Source: Pycnococcus provasolii
Taxonomy: Eukaryota; Chlorophyta; Pseudoscourfieldiophyceae; Pseudoscourfieldiales; Pycnococcaceae
Direction of reading: 5' to 3'
Length of the DNA: 64,000 nt
Assembly: GCA_938743325.2 (NCBI GenBank)
Contig: OW568865.1
Span: 496,001 to 560,000 of the forward strand
The translations under genes were made by a program, and so were the position numbers. Each line of letters begins with the position of its first letter. The first letter of the stretch is position 1. Under the pieces are notes generated by a model that saw nothing but the letters and a program-made list of their open reading frames with translations, made no database searches and was not told the DNA's origin. Shown piece by piece: positions 1 through 10,403 of the stretch.

Positions 1-1149
1 ATTTGCTTCGCGCGACTTCGACGTTGCTGGCGTAAAGATTCGTGCCTGTGCCGCGATCCCAAGCGGCGGCAACTGCGGTGGTTGTGGTGGTGACATCAGC
101 ATATTTTTCTGCGATTCAGCAGGCACGTTCGACCGTTCGGACGTGGAAGGTGGTGTAAATAGGGCGGACATCTTTCCCTCTGGCGGCGGTGTGGGCGGCG
201 ATCGTGGATTTGGCGGTGGTGGCGAAGCCGGCTCCGCTGGTGGCGGCGCGAACAGTGCAATCGTCTGACCGAAAGTCACGTCCGGGTTGGCAACTGCTGA
301 CAGTTTCGCAAACTGACTCGGTGCCACGGCGCGCACGTGGCGGAATGGAGACCTGTACACGTGTTCGAACATCTCGCTCGCACCACGAACGCGCACTGCC
401 ACGGCGGGGAGCGACCCAACGCTGTTCGCCTGCAGGCCCACAGCCAAGTATGCACCTCTCTCTCGTCTTCGACTGGCATCGTCGAGATTAGGCTGGCGAA
501 CAATGCCGCAGGCAACTGTCACGTTCGCTTCGTCTGTCGTCGACTCTGACGCCTCGGCGTGCGCTTCGCAGCAGGATAACTGCGAAGCACCGTCATCGCA
601 CAGCTGGTCGAGTGGGACTTCGTTGTGATATTTGTCACGTGCGCGCAGACGAACAGTCACGGGCACGAAGGCAGGAAGAATGGCGGGCATGGCGAGCGTG
701 CTGGCACTTCCTAGCGGTGCCGCAGGGTGCACATCAGCGCGCACGATAGTCTCGTTCGAGATTAGGTCCCCGTCGGCGTCTGTGATTGCGATACTGTAGA
801 ATCCCGCGCGCGTGATCACCGCACCTGCACGGTGCGTGTTGTCGCTGAAGTCGAACACGTTGAACGCGTACGTGTGATTCACGCTCGCGTCGCCAACCAT
901 CGTGACATTCATCCAGAAGTGCGCGTCGGAGTTGGCCACCGCGCGTGACCGCCTCCACGGTGCAGCGCCGTCCAGCCCCGCCGTGCGGCACTGCAGGCGC
1001 CATGGCACCCTCGAACCCGCTGACACGTCGATGAACCGTATGGGAGAGTCCGTGTCGTCGATAAGTCTGCAGACTGGCTCGAGTGTGGAGACTGCAGCAG
1101 TGACAGCTGCCAGCAAGCACAACGCGAGCATCGAAAGGCGCCGTTCCAT
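1..1149 (-). CDS. Secreted filamin-like, proline-rich surface protein (3' end outside window)
   Basis: An open frame runs from an ATG at 1149 to the left edge (383 codons, no stop), so the C-terminus is missing. The first 19 or so residues are a hydrophobic signal peptide (MERRLSMLALCLLAAVTAA). Residues about 40-200 look like Ig/filamin-type beta domains; the second contains the filamin-style stretch VTVRLRARDKYHNEV. Several N-glycosylation sequons are present (NVT, NHT, NET). After about residue 300 the chain becomes Pro-rich with a SPPPPNPRSPPTPPP stretch, the kind of hydroxyproline-type linker common in green algal extracellular glycoproteins. It probably sits in the cell wall or at the cell surface. 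Exact family not identified; the filamin-like fold is an inference from one motif. Confidence 0.6.
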   Translation of the reverse strand, partial: MERRLSMLALCLLAAVTAAVSTLEPVCRLIDDTDSPIRFIDVSAGSRVPWRLQCRTAGLDGAAPWRRSRAVANSDAHFWMNVTMVGDASVNHTYAFNVFDFSDNTHRAGAVITRAGFYSIAITDADGDLISNETIVRADVHPAAPLGSASTLAMPAILPAFVPVTVRLRARDKYHNEVPLDQLCDDGASQLSCCEAHAEASESTTDEANVTVACGIVRQPNLDDASRRRERGAYLAVGLQANSVGSLPAVAVRVRGASEMFEHVYRSPFRHVRAVAPSQFAKLSAVANPDVTFGQTIALFAPPPAEPASPPPPNPRSPPTPPPEGKMSALFTPPSTSERSNVPAESQKNMLMSPPQPPQLPPLGIAAQARIFTPATSKSREAN

Positions 1150-1969
1150 CATCCGTCTTACCAACATCCTGGATTCCGAGGAACGGTAAGTTAGTCTATG
1201 GGAAGAGCGAACCACCACCAATCCCAACCACCAGCAAGCCAGGGCGTGAGACGCTTGAGAACCACTTCTTCCAAGAAACCAAAGTCATAAGACACGAAAA
1301 CGGAAGACGGAGATTGATTAACCAGAAGCACAGCCGGCCGCAAAACCCGGCCGCAAGACAACGCACAATAAGACAAGACGCAATTACAAGTCAAGTGTGA
1401 TATTGTGATATTGTTCTTGTTCTTGTGATGTGATGAAGGTGTGTAAGGTGTAATACACAGTGTGTCTTCCCTCTTCGGGAAAGACAACGGGACTGTTGTA
1501 ATGGCCAGGAATGGAAATGGAAATGGCCGGCGACCAGTCTTCATTCACCAGTGCTTGCGTCCACGGCCTGATGCCTGACTTACCCAGTAGTACTATGTAA
1601 AACCACCACGTGTCGCGTTACCAGTCAAGGCGACAAGGCAGGCCAGTCGCAGTCCCATCACTCCCACGGGCAACGAGTCCCTTTATTCGTCCGCGGCGTG
1701 ATTGGGAAGGCAACGAGGTTCTTGCATGGGAAACCTCCCTTTCATCGCTGCCCGCGGGGGGTCTCTTGACCACGTCGATGATCCTACAAAAACAACGGCG
1801 GATCCGCGAGCCGGCGAGCGCCGAGCTTTTGACTGGTTTGGCGATAATCTGCCCCAAAATGCCAGTGTGCAAAAATAAAATAGGGATACATGGCACCATC
1901 CTTTTACCAACTATGTGAATATATTTTCTTACGTTACTTATCGTAGTATGTAGAACGAGTGCTTTGCAA
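1150..1969. other. Intergenic region, no supported gene
   Basis: This 820-bp stretch separates two minus-strand genes. It must hold the promoter of the filamin-like gene and the 3' end of Nup205. A 117-codon minus frame (1191-1544) and a 102-codon plus frame (1610-1918) exist, but neither shows domain-like or biased composition. Nothing else stands out. Confidence 0.5.
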
Positions 1970-4900
1970 TCAACCACCCATCCTCTCCATGCCGTCGCCA
2001 AGCTCGGTGCGAACGCGAAGGCTGAGCGACTTGGCATGCTCGATGCCAGGAACGCCTTCCAACTGAGACAAACGTGACAGCGGCGACGCCAGAACGCCGT
2101 CCAGTAGGCTGACGTGCGACGCCTGCAGCTTGACAGCCTTGTCCACGTGCATTCCATTCGCGCCGCGACGCGGCGACGAGCCACTTAGCGCGCCGCGAAC
2201 GCCTAGCAGAAGTGCGTCCAAGCTCGCCTCGACGCGGTCGAGCGAGCGGCGCACGGACGTGTGGCGCTGACGGTGCACAGCATCCTCGAGCGCGTCTATC
2301 GCCGAGGCTGCGGCGCATGCGACGAGCACCAGCGTGGGTTGCCCGCCGCGGGTCAGCACCGCGCCTGGCGGAAGCCTTCCAACGGCAGATGGTACACCTC
2401 CCGAGACTTCCTCAAGACCCGTGGGAAGCGTCACGGGCGATCCGCTCGTGTCGCATGCAACCGCGCGACGCAGCCAAAGCGTTAGCGTCGTTTCGAGGCT
2501 GTCGAGGCGCTCTTCGACGGCTGCTGAAACCTCCATCAGCCTGCGACCCGTGGCGGCAACAGCGGCGGAAGCCGATGCTTCTTCGCCTGCGGCGTCGAGG
2601 CCACCCATCGCGCGATTGCGGGCCTCCGCGACCATGGCGTGCGCGCGCCTGAGGGCGCTCTCGAGCGCATCGCGCTCGCCGTTGCCGCTGCCACGTGGGA
2701 TAAGGATGCGAGATGCCAGTGCGGTCATGCGCTCCTCGAACAGCGCAGCCGTCGCCGTTGCAGCAGCAGCAGCTGGCATGCTTCGACGTGCTTCTGCGCC
2801 AGAGCCGACTCCGAGCACGACGCGGCACACGAGCGATGCGCAAAGATCGAGGCGCTCGAGCGGTCCACCGTCAGCGGCGAGTGCCGCAAGGCTAGCCGGG
2901 TCCCAAGCGGCACCTTGACTTCCCGTAGACATCGGCGCGAGCAGCGCGCTCGGTGGCTTGAGCAGCTGCATGAGGTTGTTCGCAAGAGTTTCCACGAGTT
3001 GCCCCGCCGCTAGCTGCACTTCAGCCGCTCCGGGCATCGACTCGACGAGCGCGAGTGCAATGCGCAGCAGTGGTGCGATGCACCGCGCGCGGCGAAGGGC
3101 GAGACGCTCAGCTGCAGTTGCAGCGAGGGGAGACGCGTAGCATGCGAGATCCGCCGCGGCGCCAACGCTACCGGACAGAAGTGCTGCGAGGGCGCCGTAC
3201 TCGCGGAGCATCGGTACTGCACCGCACGAAACGAGCTCACGTGCACCCTCCGCAGCCAGCGGCACTGGCGCGGAGACCGATCTCGTTGCATCAGAGGTTG
3301 AGCTCCCGGCAAGCACGAATCGCAGCAGCAGGCACGCACGCGCCTCCAGCAGGAGGCAGCGCGCCTCGCTTAGCTTCGGATCCACGAGCCGTGCATCCTC
3401 ACCCTGGCGTAGCCCCTCCGCGAGAGCTGCCGGCAGTTGCGCTGCCATGAGAGCGCCGCGCAATTCGCGCAACCTCGCGGCACCCGACAGGCTGCTCCAC
3501 CACAGTAGCTCGCTAAGCAAACCGCAAGCAAGGAGCGCCAGCTCTCGTGCTCCACTGCTGTTCTTCGCGTCTCGCGAGAGAGCGGGAACGAGTGCCGCAG
3601 CGTGTCGAGCAACCACGTCGATCGCACGTTGTGCCGCAGAAGCTTGTGGCGTCGCCGCGCCTCCGGATGCGCTGCCGAGCAGGCGCATAAGTGGAGTTCG
3701 CGGGGATGGGCCAGCGGACAACGGCGTGCGTCCGGCAGACACCAGAGATTGGCGATTCGGTGCAGTCGCGGGCGTCTGCGGAGTTTCAGGCGTGTCCGCG
3801 AAACGCACGCGCCTGGCAGATCCGCTTGGGGGTGCCGGCAACGCTGGCGGGGTCGTCAAGGGCGTACCTTGCGTGAATGTCGCCGCAACTGTTTCCATGG
3901 TCTCAGAATCAGTGCCCTCGTCGTCGGCAAACACCAGCGAAGCGCAGCGCTGCAACTGGCAAAGAGCCCCAGTGACAAGTGGAACGCGCACGCTCGCGCC
4001 AGCCGAGCTCGCCGCCATCAGCGCTTCGAGGCTTCGGGTCATACACCTGACGGCGCGCATCGGCGCGGCATCGTCGCCGCCCGCCGCAGCATCGTCACCC
4101 GGTGAAGATGCGGGCTGCAACGAAAATGTCGCCGTCGTTCGCGGGTTATCGTTCAGCGCCGCGGCGCCGAGGGTCAATGCCGCCTCGCACATGGGGATTG
4201 CGGCAGCCTCCGCCACACCAGGCGCGATGCTCGCCGAAGCCGGAACCGTGAGCCAGAGCTTTGCAACATTGAGGCATGCCTCGGCGTGGCGATCAACGCT
4301 CGCGCCAAACGACGCGTCGAGCTTCCCCTCGCCAGCTTCGCTAGCGTCTCTGCCATTTACCGACGGCGAATCTGACAGAAGTGGCACCGGAGGCATTTGA
4401 GCGGACATCGAGGCGGCGTTGAAGAGAGAGTTGCCCCTCGCAAATAGCATGGAAATGCAGCGACACCACGCCGCGTGCAAATCCGCCACCGCTACCGTCG
4501 CCTCCTCGCGGTGCGCCACCGCTGCGGCGTAGCTCGACAGAAAATCAGCTGCGGCGGCACGCACCGTCGGTTCTGCCGCTTTGGAGGCGGCTGCACTTCG
4601 TAGGCGGCGCAGTAGCTCGACGCTCACTGCACCAGGGTCGAGCAACAAAGGAGTGAATGAGCCTTGTCTTCCTGGCATTCTTGTTGCTGACGCGCGACGC
4701 ACGCCACCCCTCTCTGCATCCACGGGATCACGCAGCAGGCGAATCACATCAACTGCCGGATCGGTCACGACTGCAAGTATGGAGGCATCTGAGGCAATAC
4801 GACCGTGCGCAAAACATTCCTCCGGTGGCGGAATGCTTGCGGTGAGATGCTTCAGATGCGCGAGCGCCTGGAGTGTTACCGGAAGCGCCTCGGCACTACC

Positions 4901-7900
4901 GCGGGCAGCACTGCGATCCTCCGAAAGCACAGCGCGCAGGAGCGATATCAGGATGCGGCGTTCCGTGGGCACGTCCGAATTTAGCGCGTGAAGCGCGTGC
5001 GCCGCCAAATTCCAGAGGTGAGCGCGCACCCTAAGATGGGCGGCCGATTCGGAGTCCGCAAGCACAAAGCTCCCGAGGCGATGCGCGCACCTCGGGCGTG
5101 ATGGGATACCGAGAGCGTCTCCGGCAACGGCGACAAAGCGATCAATCAACCACGGCGAGGGAGTCAAGCTCGACAGCATACGATCCATCGGGGCTTGGTA
5201 CATTGAATTTCCCAGCGCTAGCTGCACGACACGCAGGCCGCGCTCCACCAGACTTGGAAGCAACCGACAGGCATCGTCATCACGCACAATATCAAGCAAG
5301 CAAGAGAGGCAGGCGCCCGACGCACTGTTCGGCGACAGGAATGCGGCGGTGGGGTCTGAGCTCGCGGCGTCAAAGCCAAGGAGAAGGTGAGCGACCGACG
5401 GGTAAGAGTCCCCGCGCAAGATCGATTCCGCAATCAGGTCGAGCACGAACGCAGCCCTCGTGTCGCCGCTACCCGCCGGCTGATGCTCGTCAGCCTGAAA
5501 AGCAAAAGTACCACGAGCCGCCTCGTTCGCACGCGCCAGGGCTTTCGATGCAGAAGCCCATGATTCGGAGAGTGACGCTCGCCACCCGTCGTTGATGGCG
5601 TGTGAGCAGCCGGCGATCAGTGCCGCGCTTGCCGTTTGCGATGAGCGGATTGCGTGGCTAAGGCGCTCGCCGTCGACCGAAGCGAGACACGCAATTAGCG
5701 ACACCGCCGCGCGCTGCACCTCCGCGCGAGTCGACCCCTCCGTCTCCGCGAGCAGCGCAGCCGTCGCACTGTCGGTATCGGCACCAGCTGGAACACCCGT
5801 GGTGAGGTGGCAAATAGCTGCGATCGCATGCGTATTGCGAAGCAGGGTAGCCGACACGGGCGCGGCAGCGGCACCTAGGCGCTTCGCGGCAGCATAGCCA
5901 GCCGCGGAGGCTTCAGCCTCAACGGCTGCGACAAGGAATCGTAGCGCTGCAGCCTCCGCGGCTCTTTGGCATCTCACGGTAGCGGGCGAGATGATACGGC
6001 AGACATTTCCCCCACGTCCCTGCGGCGCCGCGGCGCTGAGCGCTGCGGCACGATACTGCCATTGACCGTCGCGCTCAGCCCTGGACCACTCTGCGGCATT
6101 GTGCGCAAACCAGCACAAAGCCGCGTGACTAGCCCCAGAACTCGACCCCTCCGGTGACGAGGCCATCGCACCTGCATCTGCCTGCGCGCTGTGAGCGAGC
6201 ACGTTCAGACAAGCGAGAACAGTTTCGCCTGCACTGAAGATCTCCTGCAGCAGATCGAGCGTCGCTTCGTCGCGCTCGTTCTCGACGGACGGGAGCCGTG
6301 CTGCACGCACGAGCTGCATTGTGCACGAATCTAGGGCATACTTCGCTACGAGCCACTTCTCCTCCGTCTCGTGATGCACTCGACGGGACCAGCCACGCAA
6401 TGCGGCGGCCCATGGGAAACGAAGCAAAGCTTCCGCACCGCTCCGCTTTCCGGAGTCCGACATGGGGGTCATCATGTACTGTGCTGTGGTGCCATTTCCC
6501 GTCGAAGATGCTCCAAAGGCCGCATCGATCGCCTTTCCATCGCTCACGGCAAGGAGCGTTCTGATTGCGCGAAGAGCAGCGATTGTCACCGGGTAGAGTC
6601 CCTCGCGGCTTTCCTGCACTGCAAGCTCGTATGCCACGCCGCCAACGGAAGCCGTGCCAGGAGTTCCGGAAGCTGCCACCGTGCCTCCCCAGGATGCAGC
6701 GGGCATCTGACCTAACGTATCACCACCTGCGACGCGTAAATCGCTCATTCGCATCCACAAGCCGATCGCCGTCTCCTCACCCGCGGCGGAAAATGCAGCC
6801 ACGCATTCCATCAAGCTTGCCTTCACGCGCGGTGGGCACGGCCTGGGAAGCAGTCTCGCCAGCGGTTCCGCCGGGTGCTCGGCATTGCTGCAGCATGTAC
6901 GCGTAAGGTCTTCCACCATCGTGCCCGCGCCACCATTCGGCGGTGCTCCTTCGAGGCATCGTCGCAGGCAAAGTAAGTAGGCACAGAGCACATCTGCATC
7001 CTCGTCTGACATGACGTTCGTCACCATCACTTCAGCGTCGATTGTCATGGCGGTACCTCTCGCCGCCGCAAGTGGCATCGCGGCAGGATTTGCATGTTCC
7101 TTTTTGTCAGCCTCAATTTGTGCGAAGCGGTTGTCGAACCCGATCAACACCCTGTACAGTCGAAGCCAGGAAACGCGATCGTCGTGGGTGGCATTCGACG
7201 AGGATTCGGACGAGCCCGTTAGCAGAGTGTCGAAGACTTTTCGAGCGCCGGTGGCTGAGCTGCCTGGTGCGGAGGACGCGCCGGCGAACGCCGCAAGCAC
7301 GCGCACGTACGCCGCCGTCACCACCTTGGGTCGCTCGACAGAGCTGCTAGAGCCATCTCCCTGTTCGCTGTAACTGATTGTTGACGCGGGCATGTCCGAT
7401 AGCGATGCCACCCAATTCAGGAAAGTGGCTATGCTCACATGTGGCGCTAGTTCTGGCCTCAGATTAAAGATCGACTCCGCGAATCGCAGCACGGCATGAA
7501 AGCAGTCGCCGCCGGCTGTGTCCAGAGGCTCCCCGACACCCGGAGCTCGGTCGTCCATAGCGGCGAGCGCGATCACAACCGGCGAGCCCGCACGCATGGC
7601 GTCGGTCTCAAACCACCCGGCGTGAAAATGTGGTTTTCCCTCCCCTCCGCTCAGCGGAGACGGCGCTGGAGCGCCCGTCATCGGTGCCGCGGGGGGCGCC
7701 ACAGGTGGGGCACTGGCGCAAATGCTCTGAAGTTCCGCAATCACCGGCGTGCTCGAAAGGTGCGCAAGCACGACATGTGCAACTGTGCCACAAAGTTTGC
7801 TGCGAAGCGACTCGGTGCTCGTCTCCGTGTTCTCAGGTTCCACCGAACACCAAAGGGGAGGATGTGCCCTCGCGGCTGCCGCTCCTCCTTCCGCCGAAAT

Positions 7901-9307
7901 GAGCGCGTCGAGCGTGTGAGCAGCTGCGCGCGCTTGTGTACCGAGTCCTGTGCGTATGAGACCGTCGCACACTGCGCCAGAGCCCACACCACAGAGCATT
8001 GGAACGGCTGTGTCGGCAAACAGCTGCACGGCGCCACGCTCGCATGCCCTTAGGCAGGCGCGATTCGCCTTTTCGCACATCTCCGCGTCGGACATTTGCA
8101 CGCTATCGCGCCATCTGGCGAGTGCGTAGACGAGCAGCGCAGCGCCAGCAAAGCAGCCTTGCGGAGACTCGTTGGTGTGAAACGTGCCGTCCACGGCGGC
8201 GGTGAAGCCAAGATTCTTTTGCACAGCCGCGTCGTCGAGAATAGCGCGCACAGCCGTCTGGACATCGGGTCGGCTGACGTCCTCCGACGCGTCAAGTGCC
8301 GGGGGACAAAGGCACGCGGAGAGGGAAAGGAGCACCATCAGCGCCGCGTTCATGCATGCCTCAGCTTCCACCTCAAACGCAAGCCAGGGAGTGGCGGAAG
8401 TGTTCGTCGCTGCGCCGCCATTTGTGACTGGCGGTGATGTCTGCTGAGCCGATTCGGCACTCATTTTCGCGTACCGATGCCATCGTGACACGAGCAATTT
8501 TAGCGTGGCATCGATTTCCAACACGTCACTTGGATGTGCAGGCGCGGCTGCGCACGCGAGAAGGAGGCATTCGCAGAGTGCAGCTCGCTCGTGCTGCATG
8601 ATAGAAGTGACACTCTGCACGCTCCCGTCGGCGTCGACGACGTGCGTGAGAGGCTTGTCGTGACCACCTGGTGAAGGTGCAGAAAGCGGCGTCGTCCCAG
8701 GTGCTGTCAACGCCAGCTGCTGCTGCTGCTGCTGCTGCTGCTGCGACTGCTGTACGTCCACTGGCACGCCGGCGCTGACGGCATCGTCGTTTCGGATAAG
8801 GGCGCAGAGTCTCTTGATGAGTTTGTTATTTTTATCCAGCAAGGAGCGTGCCACTGGCTCCAGAGGCGCCGCAGCGTTCGCGAGGTCAAAGAGACTCGCC
8901 TGCAGAGCGACTCGTATGCATGCCACCGCCGCCTGTCTTTCCTCGAGGTGTATTCCCGCCGCGGACTCGACGGTGAGCGCCGAGCGTTCTCGGTTGCTTT
9001 TGACGAGCAGTTCGACGCATGCGCATTCGTCTAATCTGAGCGCATCGCTTAAAGCGAGCGCCTTTCTAACGTCCGAGGATATGAGCGATATGGTTTGCGA
9101 TTCGGACGATCCTGGGTTGAGAGCGATGGCGACGGATCCCGACGATACTTGTGCGCGCGACGTTGAGGATGGCGGGAGATACGCGAGCAGCGTGTCTCCT
9201 GACAAGTGGCATAGGTTTTCGTGAATTAACGACGCGATAGCGTGCGGGTTATTTTGTGCGAGCAGGTCTTTGAGACTAGAGAGAACGGATCGGAACGACA
9301 TGGCCAT
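1970..9307 (-). CDS. NUP205: Nuclear pore scaffold protein, Nup205/Nup192 family
   Basis: A single 2445-residue frame, longer than animal Nup205 (about 2000 residues) or the plant homologue. The N-terminal 130 residues match the family pattern: an initial helical segment, then VRKALALSDALRLDECACVE, and an ...HLEERQAAVACIRVALQ helix, typical of the start of the Nup205/Nup188 alpha-solenoid. The rest is almost entirely helical, Ala/Leu-rich solenoid without recognisable catalytic motifs. A glutamine run (about 9 Q) lies near residue 190. In the inner ring of the pore this family binds Nup93 and shapes the channel. The start has two close ATGs (9307 and 9301). The upstream side faces the divergent gene at 9770. 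The family call rests mainly on the N-terminal region; the long Ala-rich C-terminal half is not diagnostic. Confidence 0.75.
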   Translation of the reverse strand: MAMSFRSVLSSLKDLLAQNNPHAIASLIHENLCHLSGDTLLAYLPPSSTSRAQVSSGSVAIALNPGSSESQTISLISSDVRKALALSDALRLDECACVELLVKSNRERSALTVESAAGIHLEERQAAVACIRVALQASLFDLANAAAPLEPVARSLLDKNNKLIKRLCALIRNDDAVSAGVPVDVQQSQQQQQQQQQLALTAPGTTPLSAPSPGGHDKPLTHVVDADGSVQSVTSIMQHERAALCECLLLACAAAPAHPSDVLEIDATLKLLVSRWHRYAKMSAESAQQTSPPVTNGGAATNTSATPWLAFEVEAEACMNAALMVLLSLSACLCPPALDASEDVSRPDVQTAVRAILDDAAVQKNLGFTAAVDGTFHTNESPQGCFAGAALLVYALARWRDSVQMSDAEMCEKANRACLRACERGAVQLFADTAVPMLCGVGSGAVCDGLIRTGLGTQARAAAHTLDALISAEGGAAAARAHPPLWCSVEPENTETSTESLRSKLCGTVAHVVLAHLSSTPVIAELQSICASAPPVAPPAAPMTGAPAPSPLSGGEGKPHFHAGWFETDAMRAGSPVVIALAAMDDRAPGVGEPLDTAGGDCFHAVLRFAESIFNLRPELAPHVSIATFLNWVASLSDMPASTISYSEQGDGSSSSVERPKVVTAAYVRVLAAFAGASSAPGSSATGARKVFDTLLTGSSESSSNATHDDRVSWLRLYRVLIGFDNRFAQIEADKKEHANPAAMPLAAARGTAMTIDAEVMVTNVMSDEDADVLCAYLLCLRRCLEGAPPNGGAGTMVEDLTRTCCSNAEHPAEPLARLLPRPCPPRVKASLMECVAAFSAAGEETAIGLWMRMSDLRVAGGDTLGQMPAASWGGTVAASGTPGTASVGGVAYELAVQESREGLYPVTIAALRAIRTLLAVSDGKAIDAAFGASSTGNGTTAQYMMTPMSDSGKRSGAEALLRFPWAAALRGWSRRVHHETEEKWLVAKYALDSCTMQLVRAARLPSVENERDEATLDLLQEIFSAGETVLACLNVLAHSAQADAGAMASSPEGSSSGASHAALCWFAHNAAEWSRAERDGQWQYRAAALSAAAPQGRGGNVCRIISPATVRCQRAAEAAALRFLVAAVEAEASAAGYAAAKRLGAAAAPVSATLLRNTHAIAAICHLTTGVPAGADTDSATAALLAETEGSTRAEVQRAAVSLIACLASVDGERLSHAIRSSQTASAALIAGCSHAINDGWRASLSESWASASKALARANEAARGTFAFQADEHQPAGSGDTRAAFVLDLIAESILRGDSYPSVAHLLLGFDAASSDPTAAFLSPNSASGACLSCLLDIVRDDDACRLLPSLVERGLRVVQLALGNSMYQAPMDRMLSSLTPSPWLIDRFVAVAGDALGIPSRPRCAHRLGSFVLADSESAAHLRVRAHLWNLAAHALHALNSDVPTERRILISLLRAVLSEDRSAARGSAEALPVTLQALAHLKHLTASIPPPEECFAHGRIASDASILAVVTDPAVDVIRLLRDPVDAERGGVRRASATRMPGRQGSFTPLLLDPGAVSVELLRRLRSAAASKAAEPTVRAAAADFLSSYAAAVAHREEATVAVADLHAAWCRCISMLFARGNSLFNAASMSAQMPPVPLLSDSPSVNGRDASEAGEGKLDASFGASVDRHAEACLNVAKLWLTVPASASIAPGVAEAAAIPMCEAALTLGAAALNDNPRTTATFSLQPASSPGDDAAAGGDDAAPMRAVRCMTRSLEALMAASSAGASVRVPLVTGALCQLQRCASLVFADDEGTDSETMETVAATFTQGTPLTTPPALPAPPSGSARRVRFADTPETPQTPATAPNRQSLVSAGRTPLSAGPSPRTPLMRLLGSASGGAATPQASAAQRAIDVVARHAAALVPALSRDAKNSSGARELALLACGLLSELLWWSSLSGAARLRELRGALMAAQLPAALAEGLRQGEDARLVDPKLSEARCLLLEARACLLLRFVLAGSSTSDATRSVSAPVPLAAEGARELVSCGAVPMLREYGALAALLSGSVGAAADLACYASPLAATAAERLALRRARCIAPLLRIALALVESMPGAAEVQLAAGQLVETLANNLMQLLKPPSALLAPMSTGSQGAAWDPASLAALAADGGPLERLDLCASLVCRVVLGVGSGAEARRSMPAAAAATATAALFEERMTALASRILIPRGSGNGERDALESALRRAHAMVAEARNRAMGGLDAAGEEASASAAVAATGRRLMEVSAAVEERLDSLETTLTLWLRRAVACDTSGSPVTLPTGLEEVSGGVPSAVGRLPPGAVLTRGGQPTLVLVACAAASAIDALEDAVHRQRHTSVRRSLDRVEASLDALLLGVRGALSGSSPRRGANGMHVDKAVKLQASHVSLLDGVLASPLSRLSQLEGVPGIEHAKSLSLRVRTELGDGMERMGG
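8713..8742 (-). repeat. CTG/CAG trinucleotide run inside NUP205
   Basis: About eight CTG triplets on the plus strand encode a polyglutamine run in the Nup205-like protein on the minus strand, in a loop between helices. Confidence 0.8.
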
Positions 9308-9769
9308 GAAGAACGAAGATTGAAGAGCCCGAGGGGTGCACAGGCACAGGCACAGGCACAGCCGCCGCCACAGACAGACCAGTGGAAAAATGCGAAATGC
9401 CCGGCACTTGGAGGGAGGGGAGGGGGCGGAAAACTACCTCAGGTGTCAGGGAAAGAAAGAGGCGGCAAATCATACCCGTAGGAAGGCCTACGGGTAGTCT
9501 AGGGGGGAAGTGGGGACCAAAACCCTAACTACAGTAAACCCTAACTGTGAAAAACCCTAACCTTCCCCCTACCTTAGTCTAACTTTAAGGTAGTTGGGAG
9601 GAATTAGGGTTAGGGTTAGGGTTAGGGGGAGGCGTTCGTTAGTTTAGGGGTTAGTTTAGGGGTTGGCTCATGCGCATTTGATTATACCTTTTGATCATTT
9701 TCTTGCTCTTCGATGCTTGCCCTCTTTTAAACATCGTTCCTCGCCTTAGGCCTTAAAAAAAACATTTGA
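9308..9769. promoter_or_regulatory. Divergent promoter region with telomere-like repeats
   Basis: This 462-bp region separates the divergent starts at 9307 (minus) and 9770 (plus). It contains CCCTAA-type motifs at 9521-9562 and, in the opposite orientation, four perfect TTAGGG units at 9604-9627. Two short hairpins are also present: a 9-bp stem at 9474-9495 and CTACCTT/AAGGTAG around 9570-9594. No gene is supported. A bidirectional promoter is inferred from layout. Confidence 0.6.
9604..9627 (+). repeat. Telomere-like TTAGGG array (4 units)
   Basis: Four uninterrupted TTAGGG hexamers lie between divergent genes. They are followed by degenerate GTTTAGGGG copies to about 9663. Confidence 0.9.
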
Positions 9770-10351
9770 ATGCCTCTAACGACGCGGTCGGCGGAGAACC
9801 GCATCGTCACGCGCAGCCTCATCGTCGACCCGCACACCGGCGAACCGGGTGTCGAACTCGTGCTGTGCAGGTATCTGTGCCACTGCGCGGGACAACTAGA
9901 AGCGAAGGGATCGAGAGGAACGCCGTGCCTTGAATCGACGTCGGGCGACTGCTTCTACGCCGCGAAGAGGTACCACTTCCTCATTGACGGCCTGCCGCGA
10001 ATCTATGCACACAGACCGGGCATCGTCAGACAGCTCGAGGAAGCGGCGCTTCTCCTCAACAAGGAGGGGTCGTACTGCTATCCAAGGGCAACCATCGGGC
10101 CAGTCGTCAACGCAAACGTGAGCGTGTCTGACCACAACGTCGTCGTCATACTCCACGACGATACGCGACTCGAAGACGCCGTCGTGCAGCTCATATCTCG
10201 CTTTCGGAATGTCGTCGACGAGTACCACTATGACGGCGAGTACCAGGTGGATATCGAGCTGATTGAGGACGTCACTTGGGGTGTCGACAAAGCTCGCGTG
10301 ATGTGGCGGAAAGAGGCGCCGGCTGTCGAAGCGCCAATGAGCCGAGTGTAG
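9770..10351 (+). CDS. Hypothetical protein, 193 aa
   Basis: ATG at 9770, stop at 10351. The protein is soluble and mixed alpha/beta, with no signal peptide or membrane segment. It has a conserved-looking core (about residues 20-170) with several Cys/His (LCRYLCHCAGQ) and a C-terminal acidic beta-rich part (DEYHYDGEYQVDIELIEDV). Not recognised as any known family. Two TGTAA motifs follow at 10367-10376, consistent with the polyadenylation signal used by many green algae. It is divergent from Nup205 and convergent with the RING gene 52 bp downstream. Confidence 0.7.
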   Translation: MPLTTRSAENRIVTRSLIVDPHTGEPGVELVLCRYLCHCAGQLEAKGSRGTPCLESTSGDCFYAAKRYHFLIDGLPRIYAHRPGIVRQLEEAALLLNKEGSYCYPRATIGPVVNANVSVSDHNVVVILHDDTRLEDAVVQLISRFRNVVDEYHYDGEYQVDIELIEDVTWGVDKARVMWRKEAPAVEAPMSRV

Positions 10352-10403
10352 GATCTTGGTATGTGATGTAATGTAATTGTGTATTAAGAAGACTTAACCC
10401 CTT

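Noticed and set aside
1191-1544. 117-codon minus-strand ORF in the left gap
   Set aside because: It has an ATG, but low-complexity composition and no domain character.
3447-4400. 317-codon plus-strand frame inside NUP205
   Set aside because: It lies antisense to a 2445-codon gene and reflects GC-rich third positions. No domain or targeting signal is present.
9604-9627. A real chromosome end or telomere
   Set aside because: The array is only four units long, lies between two complete genes and recurs at many interior sites.
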